Made by a program: the position numbers and the translations under genes. A DNA stretch of 64,000 bases from Bacteroidota bacterium. Lineage in GTDB: Bacteria; Bacteroidota; Bacteroidia; Chitinophagales; JADIYW01. Where the stretch lies: positions 1-64,000 of the forward strand of contig JAQBNI010000093.1 of the NCBI GenBank assembly GCA_028288625.1, written 5' to 3'. A model generated the notes under the pieces. It made no database searches and had not been told where the DNA came from. It saw only the letters and a list, made by a program, of their open reading frames with translations. Shown here one piece after another: positions 53,601 through 61,387 of the stretch; position 1 is the first letter of the stretch, and each line of letters starts with the position of its first letter.

Positions 53601-55447
53601 GGATTAATGAATTGCGTTTAGCGGATTCCAAAATTATTCCGGATAAGGGAGAGATATTTATTGAACAGGACGGAACTGTGCGCACTTTAAAAAATGCACA
53701 GGTCTTATTTAATGCAGATAGTTCTTATCATACGGTGAAGGATGCGGAAATAACTATTGTAGGCAGGAATGAATTTTCGGGAATGGGAAATTATTATTTC
53801 AAAATGAATAATGGCAGTATTGAAACAGTGCCTGTAGCGGAAATTAATGTCAATAATCCGTACAAAGGACAATCGGTGCAGGAAGGTAAAAAAGGAAAGA
53901 GAGTGGTTGCAGAAGCAAGAGATATGAGCAAGATCTTTACGTTTGCAAAAACAAGTATTCCTGAAGAGGCAAATTTCAAGCTGGATAATAAGATCTACTA
54001 TAAAGGCAAATTCGATTTCGATTCAAAACATAAAGATATTTTCCTCGATGGAGCTGTGAAGATAGATATTGCAAGCAGTTCGAGCGATTGGATCCCGAAC
54101 GTCCAGGCGCTCGATCCTAAGAAACCTGCGATCAGCATGGACAGTATTCTGAGCCAGGCAAACAATTTATTTGTCGGGTTGATGCTCGATAAAAGTATTC
54201 CTGAATTTTATCCCGCAGTTTTGCAGGATAAGCGAAATCCAAGCGATGCAAGTATCGTCACAATTAAGGGATCGATGGCATACAGCAAAACTGAGCCGAA
54301 CATTATAATATTCGGAGATGAAAATGCTTTCCGTTCGCAATATTCTCATAGCTCTTGTTTGAAATACAACGAGAATACAAAACAAATTGATGCGGCAGGA
54401 GAAATTGGTTTTGGACTGAAGGTAGAACCATGCAAAATTACCACAGTAGGTAATTTATCCTTCACACCGGGAAATCAAAACCTCGAGGTGCCTGCTGATC
54501 TTGCAATTAAATTTATGATGAAGGATGATATTGCAAATTCGATCATCAACGATTTTGTTTTATCGGATAGCGTAGCCACTTTTGTGGGATACAAGCGAAA
54601 TAAATCGATCCAGAGAACAATGTCTGTTTTAACAAAGGACACACTGGAATCGAACAGGCTGATCGCCGGTTTATTTATGGGTGATTCTATGTTTATCCCG
54701 CATAGCTTTAATTACAATCTCCTATTCAACGGCACAAAATTTTATTGGGATGCTCAGGATGCTTCCTTTAAAAGTGTTGAAAAGATCAGTATTGCTATTT
54801 TCGGAAGTTATGTAGTTAAAAGACAATACAATGCTTATGTGGAATTGGGTTACTCAGGCGAAAGTGATTTTGTAAATATTTATTTGCAAAACAAAACGGG
54901 TGCATGGTTGTTCTTAAAAATACGGCACGGACAAATGGGTGTCGCTTCTTCGATACCGGAGATATATAATACAATAATGATGCAAAAAGATGCAGACAGA
55001 GTTTATCGTGAAGGCAAGAATGTTGTGTTTCAGTTTATGCCGGCAGATCTTGGCTTGCGCGATAATTTTGTAGCGAGAATGGAAGATTTTAAAGAACGCT
55101 TTAAAGGCAGATTGATAAATAGCACGGGCACTATGAATTCACCTTCATATATGCCGCCGGTTTATACAAAACCCCAGGATGTTCCGACACCTCCCGAAAA
55201 AACGGAAGCACCGGCAGAAATAAAACCCGCAGAGATAAAAGATGATTTTAAAGCAAAGCCTAAAAAACAATTTTCTCTTACGCCGGGATTGGAAAAAACA
55301 AAACAGGTTCCTGAAGATACCACCGCACCGGTAGAAGAAATTCAAAAGGATACTTCGGCAGTAATACCGCAGGATTCTATAACTGTAAAACCTAAACCAA
55401 AGGTGAAGACAACTCCTAAAACGGGAACAAAACCGAAACCGAAATAA
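50609..55447 (+). CDS. very large secreted protein of unknown function (1612 residues)
   Basis: Start at 50609 gives 1612 residues with a signal peptide (MRKLFFTLSFFLAAYQFTFAQ). I do not recognise the family. A helical N-terminal domain (to about residue 150) is followed by more than 1200 residues of alternating beta strands without obvious repeats or enzyme motifs, containing repeated short patterns such as GNGKPN, KFDF and DSVxI. The last 110 residues (from about 1500) are a disordered Pro/Lys/Thr/Glu-rich tail with KPKPK and TPKTGTK runs. There is no type IX sorting domain. It ends 11 bases before an M48 protease gene, so the two may be co-transcribed. It could be an envelope or outer-membrane scaffold. 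Confidence 0.75.
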   Translation: MRKLFFTLSFFLAAYQFTFAQYPKEFPGDNAGFGKAYAEFIKTCTRDDCKQVAEKFPATITSGKASTYFFKIKGITQSILVKKAPAYPVFMQFATLLMTLDATKAGGAAIDKNFDILQSIIDKSKPGNLKEFSNYIEYLTNLYSKNALYYTNTNAWQATGDYTVDFKDDKPVFTFSSTDLIGTSTADTLTIKNERGKYYPLENLWVGTNGTITLQRAGFDPTNNFVNFSNHQINFTKSDIVIDSAKFTFKPVLNEVLLGTYIDKLLQARSQEKLYPKFRSYSNNVNFNTFGKEIKFSGGFQLEGTNIYGVGSDTILPRISLSGKDGKEVVRVAAKRIQIKDFKDISIEDASMTILLKDNTISHPFVNFTYYSKTKDIKVYRDVKPLSKQPFTSEYHKMFLYIDELKWNLDSTTMKFSMITLSGDKPAVFESFNYYQPNLENKYKGPSEQGPIDKIYRAYEGSGDRFVDAQGLALDINPGAPFSATQPIFFKLMEDGYINYDPNLRRIEVKEKLVNQALAARGKQDYDFIKFASFKRNLNAILDIKSNILEVYGVEEINMSTKSGVKFIPNNDTVRIGKNRVMTLGGKIVAGKFDFVAKKVDFDYDTYAFNMKNVDSMVIYIPEGNGKPNERGEVKLIRSKSPIQNITGSLHIAAPNNKSGTNNDRKYPFFSSGDTAKVFYDKGQNGDKYNKDKFYYQVFPFELDSLNEIVTENLQLSGQLISGGIFQPIQTGLKLQEDKSFGINVETGSKGYNLFGNKGKYTSDINLNSNGLSGKGLFEFGPAKLYADTAFFFMDSVYAQLDSVRITEDKTANLPQTNINQSSFTWNVKKDSLVISEGKDEKFAMYNGTTIFDGKLILNNKNLYGVGVLSWNRTKLQSDDITFRAKQMDAKKGKLNLTTDDGRSLLASNDVNANFDVDKKVANIELNKSDTIPLESFKYVANPKFLRFDLANNKLTLNAVSPTAKFFLLSTDPSKDSLKFVTAEAELNLNDNSIHFAGINELRLADSKIIPDKGEIFIEQDGTVRTLKNAQVLFNADSSYHTVKDAEITIVGRNEFSGMGNYYFKMNNGSIETVPVAEINVNNPYKGQSVQEGKKGKRVVAEARDMSKIFTFAKTSIPEEANFKLDNKIYYKGKFDFDSKHKDIFLDGAVKIDIASSSSDWIPNVQALDPKKPAISMDSILSQANNLFVGLMLDKSIPEFYPAVLQDKRNPSDASIVTIKGSMAYSKTEPNIIIFGDENAFRSQYSHSSCLKYNENTKQIDAAGEIGFGLKVEPCKITTVGNLSFTPGNQNLEVPADLAIKFMMKDDIANSIINDFVLSDSVATFVGYKRNKSIQRTMSVLTKDTLESNRLIAGLFMGDSMFIPHSFNYNLLFNGTKFYWDAQDASFKSVEKISIAIFGSYVVKRQYNAYVELGYSGESDFVNIYLQNKTGAWLFLKIRHGQMGVASSIPEIYNTIMMQKDADRVYREGKNVVFQFMPADLGLRDNFVARMEDFKERFKGRLINSTGTMNSPSYMPPVYTKPQDVPTPPEKTEAPAEIKPAEIKDDFKAKPKKQFSLTPGLEKTKQVPEDTTAPVEEIQKDTSAVIPQDSITVKPKPKVKTTPKTGTKPKPK

Positions 55448-55458
55448 AATTTAATTTT

Positions 55459-56256
55459 ATGAAAAAGCTGATCCTTTTTATATTTTCTCTTGCAATATTC
55501 GCATGCAGTCAAAACCCGATAACCGGCAGAAAACAATTAATGCTCGTTTCAGATGCACAAATGGATAGCATGGGCTTCCAGGAATACCATCAATTCCTTA
55601 CAGAAAATAAAACGAAGGTTGCCACAAGCGGTAATGACGTAACACTTGTAAAAAAAGTGGGAACCCGGATTGCTGCTGCCGTTACACAATATATGACAGA
55701 AAAAGGATTGGCGGATAAAATGAAAGGATACAATTGGGAGTTTAACCTGGTAAATGATCCTACTGTGAATGCGTGGTGTATGCCAGGAGGAAAAGTTGTG
55801 GTGTATTCGGGGTTACTTGCTATCACCAAAAATGAAACGGGATTGGCAGTGGTTTTAGGACATGAAATTTCACACGCGATAGCAGGTCATGGTAATGAAA
55901 GGATGAGTGCGGAAATGGTGCAGCAGTTAGGAATTTCGGCGCTCGATGCAGCCTTATCCAGCAAACCCGCACAAACCAGGCAATTATTCGAAGGCGCAGT
56001 TGGAATGGGAGCGCAGGTAGGTATTATGCTGCCCTTTAGCAGGAAACAGGAAAGTGAAGCAGATCATATGGGATTGATATTTATGGCGATGGCGGGATAT
56101 GACCCCAGCTATGCTGTTTCATTCTGGAAAGATATGGCTGCTCAAAGCCAGGGCTCACCTCCGGCATTCTTAAGCGATCACCCGAGCGATGCAACAAGAA
56201 TTAGTGACATTCAAAATAAATTCCTGCCCGAAGCGCTAAAGTATTACAAGAAGTAA
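55459..56256 (+). CDS. M48 family metallopeptidase, lipoprotein
   Basis: The 265-residue protein is a lipoprotein: its signal ends FSLAIFACSQ, with Cys16 for lipidation. It has the zinc motif HEISHAIAGH (His135, Glu136, His139), a third ligand in ESEADHMGL (Glu200), and a closing FLSDHPSDATRI, typical of LoiP/YcaL/BepA-like M48 proteases. It probably degrades misfolded outer-membrane or periplasmic proteins. It follows the giant protein by 11 bases. Confidence 0.92.
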   Translation: MKKLILFIFSLAIFACSQNPITGRKQLMLVSDAQMDSMGFQEYHQFLTENKTKVATSGNDVTLVKKVGTRIAAAVTQYMTEKGLADKMKGYNWEFNLVNDPTVNAWCMPGGKVVVYSGLLAITKNETGLAVVLGHEISHAIAGHGNERMSAEMVQQLGISALDAALSSKPAQTRQLFEGAVGMGAQVGIMLPFSRKQESEADHMGLIFMAMAGYDPSYAVSFWKDMAAQSQGSPPAFLSDHPSDATRISDIQNKFLPEALKYYKK

Positions 56257-56340
56257 TTGTATCATATTTAATCAGGTCACTGAAGTTGGCACAACGAACA
56301 ATAAATATTTTCTTTTAAATGTTTACTAATATGCAATTGG

Positions 56341-56544
56341 GTGACATACCTTGAAAAATCAATAGAAAATTATAAGGAAGCCTTAAGTGCATATGGAGAA
56401 TACATGGAATCGTTAAGGACGTTTAGCAATAGGTCGGTTACTCAATCAAACAGGGCAAAATGGAGGGAATTGGTTCAAAGAAATAAAGAGTTTAATAAGT
56501 ACGTTCAGGATAATAATTTGACTCATGAGAAGTATTCTGAATAA
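56341..56544 (+). CDS. small hypothetical protein (possible)
   Basis: A 67-residue frame from a GTG start encodes a charged helical peptide (EKSIENYKEALSAYGEYMESLRTF, then QSNRAKWRELVQRNKEFNKYVQ). It is not a shadow of a known gene, but it has no recognised family, no ATG start and no clear promoter. It lies between the M48 gene and a methyltransferase. Confidence 0.4.
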   Translation: MTYLEKSIENYKEALSAYGEYMESLRTFSNRSVTQSNRAKWRELVQRNKEFNKYVQDNNLTHEKYSE

Positions 56545-56656
56545 TGACATCGAGAGCAGAAAAACTTTCTATTGTATATCCATCCATCTTACTAATTAAT
56601 ACAATACTATCAGGAGAATTAACGGGATGAAAGTATAATCATATATTTACATCTCC

Positions 56657-57313
56657 GTGAATCCATTCAAAAAATTGCTCAGCTACCTCATTGATATTCC
56701 CATAGAGAAAAGGCAAAGTCAGTACAGCGGAAAAGTCGCAGTCTCTTTTCACCGGGGACAATACAAGCTCAGTACAAAAAATGCGGTGTATTCCTTCGGA
56801 AAAAATTATACTTCTTTTTCTACGGCATTTGATGTTATTGAAATCCAGGACAAAAAAATAGAAAGCGTTTTAGTACTCGGTTTCGGATTGGGAAGTGTCG
56901 TGAATTTGTTTGAAGATCATTCGGAGATAAAAAATATTACAGCAGTAGATGCCGATAAAATAATTATTGAACTTGCAGAAAAATATCTTCATTCACCTCT
57001 TAAAAAAAAGATTGAATTTATTTGCCGTGATGCAGAAACATTTGTGAATTCCCTTCAGCAGAAATACGATCTTGTTTTATTTGATGTATTTATAGACGAT
57101 GTAACTCCCGCAGAATTTATCCGGAAAGAATTTCTTTTACAGCTAAAAAAATGCATCAGTAAAAACGGAATTTTGTTGTATTCTAAATTGGAAATTGACA
57201 GAAAAAATCAAATTGAAAATGACCAGTTTGGAAAAATATTTACAGAAGTTTTTCCGGGATCTTTTTCAATAGATGCAGAAGGGAATAAAATTTTTGTGAT
57301 TACTAATTACTAA
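56657..57313 (+). CDS. spermidine synthase-like methyltransferase-fold protein
   Basis: The 218-residue protein starts at a GTG (MNPFKKLLSYLIDIPIEKR) and shows the SAM-type Rossmann glycine loop VLVLGFGLGSVVNLF. An acidic strand AVDADKIIIELAEKY, CRDAETFVN and LVLFDVFIDDVTPAEF follow, as in spermidine synthases and related enzymes. It lacks the full polyamine-binding set, so it may be a generic methyltransferase. A near-consensus TATATTTA box lies only eight bases before the start. It converges with the PAP2 gene. Confidence 0.72.
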   Translation: MNPFKKLLSYLIDIPIEKRQSQYSGKVAVSFHRGQYKLSTKNAVYSFGKNYTSFSTAFDVIEIQDKKIESVLVLGFGLGSVVNLFEDHSEIKNITAVDADKIIIELAEKYLHSPLKKKIEFICRDAETFVNSLQQKYDLVLFDVFIDDVTPAEFIRKEFLLQLKKCISKNGILLYSKLEIDRKNQIENDQFGKIFTEVFPGSFSIDAEGNKIFVITNY

Positions 57314-57324
57314 CTACTCAATAC

Positions 57325-58077
57325 TTACTTTCTCTTAAAATTCCTTCTGTGTAAAAAAGGAGTCAGCGTGCCAACCAGTGCGCCCACTGCATAACCCGTG
57401 ATCACATCTGTCCAGTAATGCTTACCCGCCTTATATCGCGTAATGCCCGTTAGCGCAGGGATAATTGCTGCTCCCGTCCACATCAAAGGTCTCCATTTTG
57501 AATTCGGATGATAATCGGCATACACCATCGCGATAAAAAATGTACTTGCAGCAGTAATAGCTGTATGTCCCGACCAGAATGAAGAGGTCGCATCGCTGCC
57601 GTACTTGTTACCATTGCCGTAATCTGAATAAACATATGGGCGTTTTCTCTGCGTTAGTCCCTTTGTAAAAGTGGTGAGCGCCGTTGTAATTGCAAAAGTT
57701 TCGATCCAGATCGGCATTACGGTTTTCCAGTCCTTCCTCACATTCTTATCAATAAATAATAATGCCGGGGAAACTATCATAGTATATTGTAATACATCAC
57801 TTGTAATAGAAGCTGCTCTTGAATGCTGGTAGATGGCGCTTCTGTCAAATTTATTTATATCGGTTGGCTGTAACGCGCTGATCTCCGCAAGAGTGAGCGG
57901 CTTTTTTTTATGCTGCATGATCAGCCCGGTTCCTCCGGTGCCCAGCGTAATTAAGCCGATAGGAATATCAAGTCCTAACCTGAATCTATAAACACTTTGT
58001 CGCTTTAAAGAATCCTGCGCATCAACATGAAATAAAAACAGGAATGCAAGAATAAGAAGAAGGGATTTTTTTAACAT
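57325..58077 (-). CDS. PAP2 family phosphatase
   Basis: The 250-residue protein begins with a signal-like segment (LLLILAFLFLFHVDAQ). It then has the PAP2 acid-phosphatase motifs: TQRKRPY for the KxxxxxxRP site (about residues 135-145), SFWSGHTA with the catalytic His, and GITRYKAGKHYWTDVITGY containing the Arg and the last His. Several helices surround them. It should remove phosphate from lipid phosphates at the membrane, for example undecaprenyl or phosphatidate derivatives. Confidence 0.88.
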   Translation of the reverse strand: MLKKSLLLILAFLFLFHVDAQDSLKRQSVYRFRLGLDIPIGLITLGTGGTGLIMQHKKKPLTLAEISALQPTDINKFDRSAIYQHSRAASITSDVLQYTMIVSPALLFIDKNVRKDWKTVMPIWIETFAITTALTTFTKGLTQRKRPYVYSDYGNGNKYGSDATSSFWSGHTAITAASTFFIAMVYADYHPNSKWRPLMWTGAAIIPALTGITRYKAGKHYWTDVITGYAVGALVGTLTPFLHRRNFKRK

Positions 58078-58157
58078 AATATAAAAATAGTATAAAAAAC
58101 GCAGTCGAAAATAAAAATACGAAACTATAAGTTTAATTTAGAAGTACAATTTTGAAT

Positions 58158-59093
58158 ATGAAGCATGTATATACCCTCCTTTTTATTTTTTACACATTGC
58201 TTGGTTTTGCAGATGGCATGCATATTAAAGGTGTCATCAAGGATATGGATAGCAACCACCCCGTAAAAGATGCTGCCATTACCGTAACATTTTATTCCGG
58301 TCTTGATGCTTTCGGATCAACGGACTCTCTCGGTCGCTATGAAATAACTTCCAAAGAAGAAGTGCCGGAAGGTGATTACAGTATACAAATACAGGCGAAA
58401 AATTATTACAGTGTATATGGTTTTATACATGTAAAGAAAGAATCTTTTATTGAGCAAAGATTAAAAAGAAAATCAACTGCACCGCCTGAACTTACTGCAA
58501 TAAATACTGCGCCTGTAAAACCTGTACTCGAAGGTTATGCAACAAATAATCTTGTTTTTTTAATCGATATATCTTCTTCAATGAATACTGCGCAAAAGTT
58601 TCCATTGCTTAAAGAATCACTAAAATATCTCGTAAATGAATTGCGCCCTACGGACAGAATTGCGATCCTGACGTTTTCGAGTAATGTAAAAGAAGTATTG
58701 CCATCCACTCCGGTTACGCAGAAAGAATTAATTTTAAAAACTATAGACGGACTGAGCTTTGGAAGTACAACACAAGGAGGCGCAGCCCTTGATATTGCGT
58801 ATAAAACGGCGCTTAGGGATTTTGTAACAAAAGGAAATAATCGTATCGTTTTAGCAAGTGATGGTTTGTTTACAGCAGGTGAAAAGGATTATAAAAAAAT
58901 GGAACAGGTGATCCAGGATGGCTCGGAAAAAAATATTGCATTGTCCGTTTTTTGTTTTGGAAAGAACACGGAATATGTAAACGGGAGACTTAAAAAACTA
59001 ACAAGCACAGGTCATGGAAACTTTGCAACGATCAACAATATTGACGAAGCAAAATTATATATGCTGGAGGAAGCAAAAGCGGTGAAGGATTAA
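58158..59093 (+). CDS. secreted VWA domain protein with carboxypeptidase-regulatory-like domain
   Basis: Start at 58158 gives 311 residues with a signal peptide (MKHVYTLLFIFYTLLGFADG). A carboxypeptidase-regulatory-like/CNA-B beta-sandwich comes first (HIKGVIKDMDSNHPVKDAAITV to about 110). A von Willebrand A domain follows (NLVFLIDISSSMNTAQKF), with the MIDAS residues DISSS, a Thr loop (TTQGGAA) and ASDGLF. It is probably a surface or periplasmic adhesion or sensing protein. Its 3' end meets a short hairpin and the convergent rsmG gene. Confidence 0.83.
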   Translation: MKHVYTLLFIFYTLLGFADGMHIKGVIKDMDSNHPVKDAAITVTFYSGLDAFGSTDSLGRYEITSKEEVPEGDYSIQIQAKNYYSVYGFIHVKKESFIEQRLKRKSTAPPELTAINTAPVKPVLEGYATNNLVFLIDISSSMNTAQKFPLLKESLKYLVNELRPTDRIAILTFSSNVKEVLPSTPVTQKELILKTIDGLSFGSTTQGGAALDIAYKTALRDFVTKGNNRIVLASDGLFTAGEKDYKKMEQVIQDGSEKNIALSVFCFGKNTEYVNGRLKKLTSTGHGNFATINNIDEAKLYMLEEAKAVKD

Positions 59094-59109
59094 ACCTATA
59101 AGGTTTTTA
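59092..59109. terminator. short hairpin between the VWA gene and rsmG
   Basis: Six-base arms AAACCT (59092-59097) and AGGTTT (59101-59106) with a three-base loop run into a T-rich stretch. The element overlaps the VWA stop codon and touches the rsmG end. It is weak. Confidence 0.45.
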
Positions 59110-59700
59110 ACTGCAGACAACAAGTTTCTTCGTCTCAAAAAATTCTTCTTCAAAAAAATCTTTCAACTCAACAACGCGGATATTTTTTCTGATGTCTTTC
59201 AACTCATCTTTTAAATCTCCGCCTTTTAAAGCGATCAGTTTTTTTGCATGTTTGTTCCTGCTCCAGTGTAAAAGATCAGAAGTTTTTGCAACAGCGCGCG
59301 ATACAACGTAATCAAAATCTTCCTTAATATTTTCTGCACGCGCCGCCTTTGTAACCACATTTTTTAATTGCAATGCTTTCACCACTTCATCTACCACAAG
59401 AATTTTTTTACCAATAGAATCTGTCAGTATAAATTTTGTTTCCGGAAAATAAATAGCCAGTGGAATTCCCGGGAACCCGCCCCCCGTTCCGATATCCAAA
59501 ATCCTTTCGCCTTTTTCAAAAGTAAAAATCTTTGCAATAGATAAGGAATGCAGTACATGCCGCTCATAAAAATTTTCCAGGTCTTTCCGGGAGATCACAT
59601 TTATTTTCTCGTTCCACAAAGTGTATAAAGGAAGCAGCTCAGCGAATTGTTCGAACTGTTCAGTAGTAAGATCAGGAAAATATTTTTTCAGGATTTCCAA
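59107..59700 (-). CDS. rsmG: 16S rRNA (guanine-527-N7) methyltransferase
   Basis: The 197-residue enzyme methylates G527 of 16S rRNA. It has LYTLWNEKINVISRKDLENF, the SAM loop ILDIGTGGGFPGIPLAIYF, ILTDSIGKKILVV and the YVVSRAVAK catalytic segment. The first codon is a TTG at 59698-59700; no ATG fits upstream. A near-consensus box (TATCTTTA on the minus strand) lies a short way upstream. Confidence 0.94.
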   Translation of the reverse strand: MEILKKYFPDLTTEQFEQFAELLPLYTLWNEKINVISRKDLENFYERHVLHSLSIAKIFTFEKGERILDIGTGGGFPGIPLAIYFPETKFILTDSIGKKILVVDEVVKALQLKNVVTKAARAENIKEDFDYVVSRAVAKTSDLLHWSRNKHAKKLIALKGGDLKDELKDIRKNIRVVELKDFFEEEFFETKKLVVCS

Positions 59701-60040
59701 TGTTGTTTTTGTAAAGATAAAAATCCATCTTCAACAACATTATTTTTATAACGCTGTTATTGCTCCAGTAAATCGTCAAAAAATTGAGCCAGATCAATCC
59801 ACAAATTCACATCCAACTTCAGAAAAATTGAAATAGTTCCTTGTAATTTTTTTTAAAAGTCAAGAAATGTTAAGTGTACATTAAATTCTTACTTTAGATG
59901 GCAAACCACTTTTAATTGTATACTGAATATCAACACAATACCCCTTATTTAAATTGAATCTAAATAGCAGATTTATCCACATTTAATACTATCTAAATAT
60001 CCGAATACTATATTTGCAACCGAGAAAAAATTAGCCGATA
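59701..60040. other. 340-bp intergenic region upstream of the ACIII operon
   Basis: No gene or RNA was recognised. A nine-base inverted repeat (AATGTTGTT at 59699-59707 with AACAACATT at 59733-59741) lies in the rsmG leader. The downstream part is AT-rich and contains the -7 box for the ACIII genes at 60009-60016. Confidence 0.6.
60009..60016 (+). promoter_or_regulatory. -7 box of the ACIII operon
   Basis: TATATTTG is an exact TAnnTTTG match, 24 bases before the actA ATG. The -33 region is weak (TTTA). Confidence 0.6.
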
Positions 60041-61330
60041 ATGCATTGTTGTAAACCAATCAGAGGAGTCCTCCAATTAATAGCACTTATTTTATTTTTA
60101 TCCTTGTCTTCAGCCGCTTTTGCAGCTGTTGCTGTGCCTGATGTAAACCCATCGGATGCTGCTTCAGTCGATAAAGCAAAGCAGGGAATGGAATTATTTA
60201 AAGCGAACTGTACCTCCTGCCATGCGATAGACAGAAAAGTTACCGGTCCGGCGCTTGCAGGCGTTTATGACCGATGGGATAGCGATACTAAGATCGTAGA
60301 GTGGGTACATAATTCACAAAAACTCATCGCCAGCGGAGATCCGTATGCGAACAAAATATTTAATGAGAATAATAAGTCAGTGATGACTTCATTTCCTCAG
60401 TTCAGCCCTGAGCAAATTTCTAACATTCTTATTTATGTAAAAGCAAAAGCCAACGGTGTTGCGTTGCCGTTTGATGCAGTTGCTGCTACTCCGGCAACAG
60501 GCGCAAACACACCATCTACCACTCCGGCTACTCCGGACTGGTATATCTGGATACTTATTTCTTTCTTACTTGTCCTCGTAATACTATTAGTAAGCGTTAC
60601 TTCCAAACTGGATAAAGCCGTTAGAGAAAAAGCGGGAGAAGTAGTAGTAGATGTTTCCATCGATAAAAAAATATTCAGCAAAAAAACTTTAAAAGTATTG
60701 CTGCTGATCGGCTCTATATTACTTGTATTTAATATTTTCAACGGCGCTATCGATTTCGGTCGCTCACAAGGTTACGAACCGTATCAGCCGATCCGCTTTT
60801 CGCACGCTTTGCACGTTGGACAAAACCAGATCGAATGCCAGTATTGTCATACGGGTGTAGAGAAAAGCCGTCATGCAAGTATTCCCGGCACACAGATCTG
60901 TATGAATTGTCATAAATATGTACAAAATGGTCCTAAATACGGCAAGGATGAGATCAATAAGATCTATGCTTATGCAGGCTGGGATCCGGAAAAACAAAAA
61001 TTCGTACAGGCTCCGAAAAATATCGAATGGGTGAAGGTCCATAATTTACCTGACCACGTTTATTTCAATCACTCTCAACACGTAAAAGTTGGTGGCATTA
61101 AATGCCAGACTTGTCACGGTAAAGTAGAAGAATATGAAACGATGAAACAGTTTGCACCTTTATCTATGGGATGGTGTATCAACTGCCACAGGAATACGGA
61201 AGTGAAGTTTGCAGAGAATAAATATTATTCCATTTTCTCAAAATATAAAGACGAGTTAAAGAAAGGAACTAGAGCTAAAGTTACTGTCGCAGATATCGGC
61301 GGTACCGATTGTCAAAAATGTCATTATTAA
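60041..61330 (+). CDS. actA: multihaem cytochrome c subunit ActA with fused cytochrome c domain
   Basis: The 429-residue protein begins with a signal peptide and carries six CxxCH haem sites: CTSCH (residues 57-61) in an N-terminal cytochrome c domain, then after two membrane helices (about 167-188 and 218-236) CQYCH, CMNCH, CQTCH, CINCH and CQKCH. The last five match the pentahaem ActA of alternative complex III. The first is an added mono-haem domain. The complex oxidises menaquinol and passes electrons to a cytochrome c or oxidase. It lies 57 bases before actB. Confidence 0.9.
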   Translation: MHCCKPIRGVLQLIALILFLSLSSAAFAAVAVPDVNPSDAASVDKAKQGMELFKANCTSCHAIDRKVTGPALAGVYDRWDSDTKIVEWVHNSQKLIASGDPYANKIFNENNKSVMTSFPQFSPEQISNILIYVKAKANGVALPFDAVAATPATGANTPSTTPATPDWYIWILISFLLVLVILLVSVTSKLDKAVREKAGEVVVDVSIDKKIFSKKTLKVLLLIGSILLVFNIFNGAIDFGRSQGYEPYQPIRFSHALHVGQNQIECQYCHTGVEKSRHASIPGTQICMNCHKYVQNGPKYGKDEINKIYAYAGWDPEKQKFVQAPKNIEWVKVHNLPDHVYFNHSQHVKVGGIKCQTCHGKVEEYETMKQFAPLSMGWCINCHRNTEVKFAENKYYSIFSKYKDELKKGTRAKVTVADIGGTDCQKCHY

Positions 61331-61387
61331 AATTGCAGCAGACGCAGGAATGTGTCGTAATAAATCAAAAGTTATAACATTATATAA

